In this document: positions 1-10,000 of the stretch, piece by piece
How the letters are laid out: every line of letters starts with the position of its first letter
Numbering within the stretch: the stretch's first letter is position 1
Source of the DNA: Temnopleurus reevesii
Lineage: Eukaryota > Echinodermata > Echinoidea > Temnopleuroida > Temnopleuridae
Direction: 5' to 3'
NCBI GenBank assembly: GCA_036244855.1
Contig: BQKZ01005639.1
Coordinates: forward strand, 14,165-39,722
DNA: 25,558 bases
Program-made: the position numbers and the translations under genes
The notes under the pieces: model-generated
What the model saw: only the letters and a program-made list of their open reading frames with translations
Database searches by the model: none
What the model was told of the DNA's origin: nothing

Positions 1-61
1 TGGTAGCGACCACCATTTTTTTGATCTTCATCACAGGCGTCTCTAGCGGCGTTAACGGTCT

Positions 62-218
62 ATTGAGGAAGGATGCGTAGCCAGGCGATAGCCTCAGCGA
101 AGCAAATCCTGATCGAAATAGACCCGTTTTATCGGTCTATATTGAGGAAGGATGCATAGCCAGGCGATAGCCTCAGCGAAGCAAATCCTGATCGAAATAG
201 ACCCGTTTTATCGGTCTA
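62..218. repeat. 79-base tandem repeat, two copies
   Basis: Copies at 62-140 and 141-218 differ at about one base (GCGTAG/GCATAG). Each ends with a short hairpin, TAGACC ... GGTCTA, around a nine-base loop. The near-identity implies a recent duplication or active homogenisation. It lies about 690 bases upstream of the MIOS start codon. Confidence 0.92.
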
Positions 219-379
219 GCTTACAACTTGTTGTGTACGCTCAGATATGCCAAAATAATAACCTCTACGAAGTATTTTGATCGAATGTAGTCCAGAATAT
301 TTAATTCAAATAAAAATCTATTCTATCATAAATCATCTTGACACCAACGGTATCGCGATACTCCTAGCGTAGTACGGTA

Positions 380-380
<1 letters not shown>

Positions 381-412
<32 letters not shown>
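381..412. repeat. (CA)16 microsatellite
   Basis: Thirty-two bases of uninterrupted CA dinucleotide upstream of MIOS. Confidence 0.98.
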
Positions 413-415
<3 letters not shown>

Positions 416-871
416 CATAAGAGCACATACAGTGTGCACTTCGATACACTGCCACACCATGCGGAATACGCTCTGAGAGAGACTCTTGCGCTATTGGTCA
501 ACGAGGGGTTAACGGCTGTTTAAAATTTTGATGCACGGTCCATAAGTTCGAGGCCCGAATAGAAAAATTATTATTGGAATAACTATAAATGCGCCTATCA
601 TGACCAATCTTTGTGCTTAATTGATTGGTAATAAGTTCTAACATTTAGTACTTTTCAACATAACACAACAATCTTGGAAAGTCAAATTCTAGGCTGCAAA
701 ATGAGTATTCTACCTTTAACTAAACAAAATTAAAATCATTGGTCTGTGTCTTGTTTTTTTTTTATAGATAGCAACGTTTTCTTACACCATAAATTCATTA
801 TATGCTACTTTAGCCTTCCTGTTTGCTAGAAGCAAACACATTTTTTACAGATATATTTCATTCCATATCCA

Positions 872-994
872 ATGCAGAGTGCTTCCATGTTGGTGGGTGA
901 ACCAAGATGGCTAGCAAGTGGACACAGGATATTCAATGGTCTCCGGTCCATCCAGACACTTTCTTCTCTCTCTCCGTGGGGACCAACCAAGTAG
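872..994 (+). other. Overlapping upstream ORF across the MIOS start
   Basis: Two ATGs at 872 and 887, in the same frame as each other but out of frame with the MIOS ATG at 907, open a 40-codon frame ending at TAG 992-994, inside exon 1. If the mRNA leader includes this stretch, scanning ribosomes meet both ATGs first, which would damp MIOS translation. The AG at 849-850 after a T-rich stretch may be the acceptor of a 5' UTR exon, which would place both ATGs in the leader. The real transcript start is not visible. Confidence 0.4.
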
Positions 995-1042
995 AATTCA
1001 ACCAGTATTCTGTGGAGCTGCTCACTGATATAGGCGGACATG
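907..1042 (+). CDS. MIOS: MIOS exon 1 (start codon)
   Basis: Residues 1-45. Begins [19 protein letters not shown], matching the first propeller strand of MIOS (family pattern xILWAPHHxDxF). Ends one base into a codon at donor G|GTATTA (1043). An in-frame stop 9 bases upstream supports this start. Confidence 0.85.
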
Positions 1043-4000
1043 GTATTAAAAACTGATTTAACACCAAATCTTTATTTTATTTGTGATATTTCGAGTGAAA
1101 TTACAACTTTATATTGAATTGATTTTTAATATATTTTGATAGAATAAGTTATCTAAATATTGGTGTTTTTGTGTTGCCTTTCATTTAGAGGGGTATGATG
1201 GGCTAAAATCTCAAAAATATGAAAGTTATTGGTTGTACATAGCCATTTTTGGTGTTTTTTTTGTATTTGAAGATGCATAAATGTACAAGTGTCATTTGAT
1301 TAGCATGACTTTAATATTGAGAAACACATCGGACACCAAATATTTGTTAATATTTTTTGCAAGTAGTTTTCTCCTTGAGATGATTCCAGTCCGGCGTAAT
1401 TGTGTTTAAAAAAAAATCATAATTAAAGAGTCATTGAAATAATGCAAGAAATGTACTTTATCAGTGCTAACTGTTTATGGCCCATTTGGCTGGCCCTATT
1501 GAAATTCATAATTTACATAGATGTATTACTAGCACAAATTGTGGAGACATTGATCATCATGATAAATATTGAAGTGTTGAGTTGAGACAGTTCACGGATT
1601 GTATGATGTTTTTGTTCTCTATTTTACAGCTTCCTCAAAGCCCCCGGGCCGCCAGATCTCTGAAACAGGTTTTGCACGCCTCCAGTTCTCCAAGTCGGAT
1701 CTCTTTACAAACAATAAAGATGAAGTTCAGAGAATAAAAGTAAGGATTTTTTTTATCTTTCTGAAATCATGATCAATGAATGACCACTGACTTTAAGCCA
1801 GTAAGATTAATATATTTCTTCTTACAGTCAGGTCATATTTGTCTCTTTATGAGACCACAGAGAGATGTTATTTTAGGTAGCATCAAGCAGTTCTATAATT
1901 TTCATGTTCTTCATGATTTATTTTTGTACAATTGGGTTCCCAAATGTCTAAACATTAATGTTTTGGGCCTTCCATTATCCACCCACGACTATAGTATCAA
2001 TATGTCTTTTCTTCTCCTCTCTGCCACCTCCTTCTCTCTCTTTCTTTCTATAATTCTTCATGCTTTCTCTCTGTCCAGAAACCTAGTAAAGTATTTCTTG
2101 TTAAATCCATCATTCTTTTTCTTTCTTTGCAGTGTTTTGCCTGCTACCCAAAGGCAGTCCCAGAGAATCTGCTAGGCCTTGGTCTGTCCACCGGAAAGGT
2201 CTTGCTCACATCCTTCGTATCAGACCCACTGGCTGATCCTACCAATCTCATTGGAGCCGAGTTCCCTCCTAAACATTCCAGACTTTGTACGAGCTTAGCA
2301 TGGAATGCGATTGACTCAAAACTGGTAAGTTGACATTGTGTACCATTTTGGGTTTTGTCATATCCTTTTTCGACTCTTTACAAGAGAAGGTCTTACTCAC
2401 ATCTTTCTCATCAGACTCACTGGCTGATGTTACAAATTTCATGACTTTGATTGCTTTATGAAAGTTCATAGCTTGTCATTTGCCCCTAACATGGACTAAG
2501 TCTGTGGTGCAGTAGTTAGAGTATGAAGGAAGAGTGAATCTCAATCATTGTAGTGGATTGCAAGAGTGCTTTTTGCAATGACAGCCAAATCAGACTTCAG
2601 CCCAATACCTTGCCAAGATTAAGAGGCATAGGCTGCAGATGGCAAAACAGAAAAAAAGAGATTAGTAATCAAGACTTTGTTCTTCTCTGAGGGATTTAAA
2701 ATAAACATAACTATTCTTATTCAGCTTCATGGTGTATGATTTTATTATGCTTCATGAAGTTCTTTTACATGGCATTCGAATCATATTTTGTGGTTATCAA
2801 TTTCTTATAGACTGGTTTGAAAGAGGTTCATTGTGGTGAAGAATAACTGAAGAGCGTTTATCAGTTGTCTCTTGATTTGCAAATGTAGAACGTTAGTAGA
2901 AGAGACAACTGATTAACTGTCTTCAAGTATTCTTTTAGCCCTTTGACTACAGGAACCGGGCAGTCCCTGCACAAAGTCTATGTTAATTAAAGAATTCAGT
3001 AGTCAATGGGTTGATGATATGCTTTCTTTCTTTTTTTCAGTTGGCTGTAAGCTTTGACAAGTATAGAACAGACTGCAGTTTGTCCATCTATGATGTTAAT
3101 GTACGAGCAGGTGAGTCGTTTGAAATGTTTGTAGAGCTCTAAGTACACCACAAATCACATTTATTTGCTACACTCTTGTGACTGAACAAATCTCAGCTTG
3201 TATCGACTTCAATGCCATGGTTGATACAGTGTCAAATATATAGTCTGCAGTCAGAGACTACAATACTTGCGCAGTTCTGCTCCCACAACAAGTTGGTAGC
3301 TAGGCTAATCTTCTGTCAAGACAAGATAATTTTTTTCATAAAGTGTCAAATTTTGGTCTGTGCAGATTGTGCTTTCAGATTGCTTACCTAATGCAGATAG
3401 CTATCCTCTGAATAGCAAAGATCTCCTAATGACCAGGGTCCTATTTAAACGCCAATCAGAAAATTAAACACAACTCTAATTTCAACCAATCAGGAGCACT
3501 TATTTAGGGCGTGCGTTTAATTTTTCTGAGTTGCATTAAAACTTTTTATGCAATAGGGCCCTGGACATACATATAGACATAGGTCTAGGTAATGGTGATA
3601 GTACGGCATTATGATATTGATGTGCAATATACCCATTATACCATAATTTTATATTGTTTGTAACATAATTATCTTGTTTTTATTTTTCGTCATTGAAAAA
3701 TTGATGGTTACATCCTTGCAGGAGGCGGAGGGGGAGGACATACCAGACCACTATCTGTTGGAAGTGAGAGAGACACCCGAGGGGTCACAGAATTAGGTCA
3801 GTGTTTTTACTTTGTTTCCATCTCATTCCGGTAGGCATGGGCTTCAAGTACATGATGTCCATGAGCATATACACTGCATCTTTCAACAATCTATTTTCTC
3901 ATGCCATTTGAAAATAAATCCTTGAAGTGACAGGATATTATGAAGGACATTACCATTTCCACACCAATTAGCACATACTTTTTAGCATACTTTTCGACAA

Positions 4001-7000
4001 TAGAGAGTTGATTTAGCAACATTGTAATTAATTACAATTTTACATTCAACAATTTTAGTTTTCCCCATTTGTTGAAGGAATAGTGATTTAATTTGCTGTA
4101 AAACAACTCCTGCCCTGTTAGGTTTTGGAATTATGTGTCAAATTAGGATCTCTTGTCTCTTATAACTTGTATTGTGCATAGTGTACATAGCTTTTTCAAA
4201 TTCTGAGCTTCTGGCGACCAATATCTCTAAACTTTGGGGGGAAAATTTCAATTAGTCTGCTTGTATGTAGAAGTGGATGAAGTCATATGTATTGATTTAT
4301 GTACATTGATGCTCTCCATTTCATAGACCTGTGCCATCATACCTGTAGACCAACTTTCAATCTAGTTTATCTGTACACTTATAACTATTGTTTCTCTTTT
4401 TCTTTACTCTTAATCAGCGCGTAGGGTTAAGTGTGTGATATGCGCTTTAGAAGTGCAGTATATTATAATTTTTTTTCTTTTACTTATGGTATAGAAATTT
4501 GTGTTTTTTATTTTTTGTGTTACTAGTGTACAGCGACGCGTTGCATTCCATGGCTTGGCTTCCTCATCAACCGTTCAGTTTAATGGTCGGACAAGGGCAG
4601 AAGAACCTCAGGCTCTATGACATCAGAGGTAAGGATCTTTCTTACAATACACTTCATCAAATTCAAGTTCATTAAATTACAATGCACGAGCGATACAAAT
4701 ACATTAAAATAAAAGAGGGAAGTTAGAAGATGAAAGATAAGAGAAGATTCTACAACATATGTCATGAAGAGTAGTCTGATGGTCGGACAAGGACAGAAGA
4801 ACCTCAGGCTCTATGATATCAGAGGTAACAATCTTTCTTATATTACACTTCATCAAGTTCAAGTTCAAGTTTATTAAAGTATAATACATGAACAATATAA
4901 TTACAACAAGATACAAACCAACAAACTCACAAACTGGGAGGAATAATAATAATAAGACAGTCCTTATATACCACATCATACATTTGAAAAAGGTCTCAGT
5001 GCGCTGAGTAGAAGTAGAAGATGAAAGATCGGGAGAGATTTAACAACACATATCAGGAAGAATAGTCGGATTGTTTCAGCTGGTCAAGGTAAAAATGCTG
5101 AAAAGAATGTATGGTCATAGAAAGTCACGGAAAGGTCAGGAAATTTTGAAAATTTGTGGAAAGTCATGGAATTAGATTTACCTCCCACCTTTCCGGTTTT
5201 GTTGTGTGTCTCTTTTCTATTATTATTGATGTACATAATTATCATGTGTATGGTTTTGGAAACTGTAGCAGAAAGAAAGCAGCAATTCAGCCATGGAAAT
5301 ATCATAGAAAGGTTGTGGAATTCTGTTTTTCAAATTTCTGTTGGATCCGTGCTAGTGATTTTGAGCGCAGTTGGTAGAAAATTACTTTTTCAACTAGCTG
5401 ACACACCCAAGGGTTGAGAAACTATTGCATTATTGATACTGGTATTTTTTTAAAACAGTTTACCATCAATATCCTATTCATTTTCTTTAGATCCTTCAAA
5501 GCACAAGAGTAGTGCGATTACAAAGGCAGTCAATGGGATCTCCGCAGACCCGCTGTATGAGCATCGACTGGCATCCTTCTTTGAAGATCAGACAAATATA
5601 TGGGATTTGCGCCATTTTGAGAAACCGGTATCCTTTCACAATAACCCGGTGTGGTTCGCATTGCTGAACATGGCCTTTTTTGCATGACATAAGCCCCCTG
5701 TCATGAATTTGCACTTTATTCTATGTCATATCCAACGGGGGTATCGTGAAAGTGCAATTTAATTTCACTGGTGTGATGGTGAAAGTATCCTGGGAAATTA
5801 CTGTCTAACCAGTTACTTTTGGATTAGTAGAAAATTAAAAACTGTCTTTTTACTGGCTAGACGGGGGTACGTCATCAGACAGAAATAGGGATGTGGGATG
5901 ACCCATGACGATACAATAAAAAATTTAAATGTTTCAATGATGTTTAGGACATTCAATAATTTGTTTAAAAGTCAATTGTCGGAGGATTATCTATTGTAAT
6001 TGTAATGTACCAATATGTAAAAACAATTGTCTAAACAATTGATTAGCATTATTACCTTAACCAAGAACTACTCAACAGGTCCTAAGTTTCCGAGAAGCAA
6101 GGGGCGTTGTCAAGCTCGGCTGGAGTCCGACGCGGTACGGAACCCTTGCTTGCCTGACGAAGCAGAGCAACGTCATCAAGCTCTACAACATACAGCATGT
6201 CGGACAGGAGGTTGAATACACAGAGAAGCATGTGAAGCCTAATTATCTGAATCAGCATCAGGTCTCCATCTTTAGTTGGCATCCAAATCAGGAGAACAGG
6301 ATGCTGGCGCTGTCACCAGGGGGCGCTATGCAGGATCTCACAATTTATGATGCTATATCACTGGTGCGTTCTCACCTTTAAAGAAAACTTCTGTTTGAAG
6401 TTATATCACATTTTCTCTTTACACTCTTGAAAATTTTCGTTCAGTACTTACGAGTAAAGCTTTGCTAGCACACACCACATTTCACTCTTTTTGACGATCT
6501 GTTGTACTAGCCATGCACATTTTCAGTTGCTAGGTGCACAGCTATGGGAAGAATATAAATTCCAAAAGTCATGACTTTTCAGTGATTGAAATTCTTGTAG
6601 TTGCATTTGTATTTTATTTATATTTAATCATGGTAAAAAAGCCTAGTGTACAGTGTAAGCTAATAGCTGTTTTTTGGCAAGGTCGCGAACAGTGTAAAAT
6701 CATAAAAATGAAAAATGAAATCCATACCTTTGAAAATATCTAATCATGACTATTTGAACAAATTTTTACTATTATATATTTGCAAGTACCTAAATTCAAT
6801 GACAATATCTGCAATCTAATTCTTAGTTATTATGATTAGTTCATGAAAAAATAGATATCAGTTCTTGGTTTAATAGTCTCCCTTTTGGGAATCCATATAG
6901 CATTTGACCTCATACAGAATAATTTTACTTATGTAAACTTTGGCACATGTTCTACTCTATGATCTCCCCTTTTGAATATTTCCAGGATTGGTCTCCACAC

Positions 7001-10000
7001 TCATCCTGTTCTGTAGCGTCAGGCAGACATCTGTTCTATTGTCTCCCAGCGACCGATCGTATGACAGATGATGAGGATATATCAACCACTATGAAGAGAA
7101 GAGCTTGTAACGGCTATGGAATGAAGGTTAGTATAAACCAGTTCAAACCAATTCAAAGTATGATGAGAATAATGCTTCACGGTACAACAAGTAATCTTTC
7201 TTGGAAATGTGAGTGGTCCTGAAAAGGACCTACCCACTCTCGACGTTTCGATGAGCATGTTCTCATCCTTTTCAAGTAGTTTGTACTAGTTTGAGGCTGG
7301 CATCTGTTCTATTGTCTTCCAGCGACCAATCGTATGACAGACGATGAGGATATATCAACCACTATGAAGAGAAGAGCTTGTAACGGCTATGGAATGAAGG
7401 TTAGTATGACCCAGTTCAAACCAGTTTGAAGTAGTTTGTACTAGTATGTGGCAGACATCTGTTCTATTGTCTTCCAGTGGCTGATCATATTATGTATGAG
7501 GAGGCTGTATTATAATATTAATGGCCATGGAAAGAGACTAGTATGAACCAGTTCAAACCAGTTTAAACTCGTCTAAGGTAGAGTTCTCCATAGTATTTTC
7601 CCTTTACCTTCATGTATGAAGCTATAACATAAGAACATGAAATGAGTATAGATTTAAGATTCCAATAGTAGTCCACTTGTTAATCTTATATAATCTGCTT
7701 CATGAAAATGGAATTATTTTGTGATTTTCCATATTTAAGTTGTTATTCAAGAAGATAATTAATCAGGGATGCGTTACACAAAGCAGCTGTAAAAGTTACA
7801 CAAAACTGGAGCATATTTTCATGTGCCATTTCGAGTCCTACCGGTTATCAGTTACATGTAGTGTAGGAGAGCATCACCCGTTTTGTATAAAGTCATTTGT
7901 AGCATACAAATACTAGTTTTGTACAGTGTAATTCCAGAAATGAGGGGTCCAATTTGTGACATTTTTTCATGTCCCAGTTTTGGTAATCCACATTGTTTTC
8001 ATCGCTCAGAAGGCTTGGTGAAAATACAATAGTGAAATGAGAATTCAATCTGATTGTAAATCCCTTATCTTGTCCCTAATGAGATGCTCACAGTATTTAC
8101 ATTTTCCCCAAGCCCAAAGGGCTAAAAAAAACGATGTTTGTTACCAACATAACTGCAACACCAAATTTGTCATGAAACTGGCCCGAGGCCCTCATTTATG
8201 AAATTATCCAGTTGCCTGAAGAAAATCCACCCTGAACTTGGTGCTTTTGTTTTACAAAGATGTTATTTTACTTCATATTTTTCACCATTGCATTTTTCTT
8301 TCAGACCGATCCACTGAGCCAGAATGCTTCCCTGGCAGGCAATGATCTACAGGTCAACAAACTGTGGCACTGGTTACACAATATCCTTTTACATTTGTTA
8401 CTCAGCACTGTGATAAACACAATATTTGAACATTGGAATCCCGATTTGGAGAAAAAAAAGAACGGAAAAACAATATAAAGAATTCATGTAAAAATTGTAT
8501 ACAAAGTGACTGAGAAGAGATAATAGGAAAACAATCTGTGCATTCACTTTTATATATTAATGTAGATGATTACTTGCAGAGGAGGCACCATACCGAATGT
8601 TCCACCTGAAATAATTGAGATGCTAATGTATGAGGTTATGATTCCCCGAGATGATTTAGCGGGAATTATAGCCTCACAAAGTAGCATTTCAAATTGTGAA
8701 GTTGGAATGTTTGGTATGTTCCCAACAAAAAGTCATCATCTAGTATATCATTATGGTAAGTCCAATCATATATACAGTATTGATGGCAAACCATGTGCTT
8801 TGCATACTGATTACTCCTTGGTTCAGCGCAGTTGGCTTCCTGTTCTCTAGCCTCAGTCCCGCAGACCCAGTTCAGCAAGTTTACACTTCATTTTCCATGC
8901 AGCTACTTCCCAAAGTACTCATTGAATTCTCTATTATAATTTTTGTATTATTTGAGTCCTTTTCTAATATTATTCCATTAAGTTCATTGTCAGAAAAAAA
9001 GTAAATTTTGCATTCTATGCAGAATTTTACATAATTATCTGTGGGAGCAATGTTTGCAAATTCATTCAAATGATTATATGACTGTCAGCATTCAATATTG
9101 TCTAACTTTTGTTTACGTATATATAATTTTTCCGTTGGGCAACGTAACCAAATGTTCTGCCCATGGGCGAACATAACAAATTTTACTCCATCAATTGACA
9201 ATGTTTATCCATCACCATCCAATATTTTACCAACTCATGTAGTATTAGCCTGTGGCATCATTTCCTTAACACCTCTATGTACGAATCAAAACCTTGAGGA
9301 CCATCAGCCGATCAGCATCGTCTCTCAAGTCTTCCTCATCGTCGTCGACCACGACCACGACTACGACGGAGCCGTCAGGAGTGAAGCAGCTGATGTGCAG
9401 AGAGGGTGCAGACAACCAGGGACTGAGGAGCAAAGTGGAGCCAATGGGCTGGGAGGGGTTAGACGGTGTACTAGAAGCTAATGTCTACAGGAGTAAAGAA
9501 AGGTATGAACATGGAGCTACTTTCTCGATCTGGGAGGGGTGGTAGGAGACATAGAACTAGGGACGGAGAAGGGAGGTGGAGCCGATTGGCTTGGAGGGGT
9601 TGGATGGTGTACTAGAAGCTAATGTTTACAGGAGTAAAGAAAGGTATGGAAATTTGGAAATTTCTTTATTAAAACTTCATTTACGTAAGAAGTCAATATC
9701 TTGTTCATATAAAGAGGAATACAATTCTATTCATTTATATTGTATTAAGCAAATTAGACAAGTAAAAAAGAAATCTAGCAATGGCTGGAATACAATTGAG
9801 GAAAGAACATTTGTACATGGAGATACTTTCTAGAACAAGAAGGGGTATTCGGAAACAGAGAGCCCGGGCCTAAGAAGCAAAGTAGAGCCAATGGGTTGGG
9901 AGGGGCTGGATGGAGTTCTTGAAGCTAATATCTACAGGAGTAAAGAAAGGTGTGTATATGGAGCTACATCTAGAACAGGGAGGGGTGTAAGAATACAGAG

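Larger units (their letters stand above)
1..871. other. Upstream region of MIOS
   Basis: Contains the 79-base repeat and CA run listed above. Text at about 494-560 ending AAGTTCGAGGCCCGA weakly resembles a tRNA-derived head. I see no coding exon. No TATA box or initiator can be called with confidence, and the MIOS transcription start may be left of the window or here. Confidence 0.5.

Noticed and set aside
826..1041. Minus-strand open frame over MIOS exon 1
   Set aside because: It is antisense to an exon with a Kozak start, a correct splice site and MIOS similarity; a shadow.
1780..2175. 131-codon plus-strand frame, the longest in the window
   Set aside because: It is mostly pyrimidine-rich intron 2 read as leucine, serine and phenylalanine, and runs into exon 3 in the wrong frame.
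2505..2640. Possible tRNA-like SINE head (GTGGTGCAGTAGTTAGAG)
   Set aside because: An A-box-like stretch only, with no convincing B box downstream.
8580..8755. Open segment with an acceptor-like TTGCAG and a GTAAGT donor inside the AT-AC intron, a possible cassette exon of MIOS
   Set aside because: It enters with a phase that does not match exon 10, a U2-type acceptor would have to pair with a U12 donor, and the peptide resembles nothing in MIOS.
9576..9833. Plus-strand frame starting in array copy 2
   Set aside because: The first part mimics exon 11 because it is a duplicate; past the donor it is intron sequence. No separate gene.
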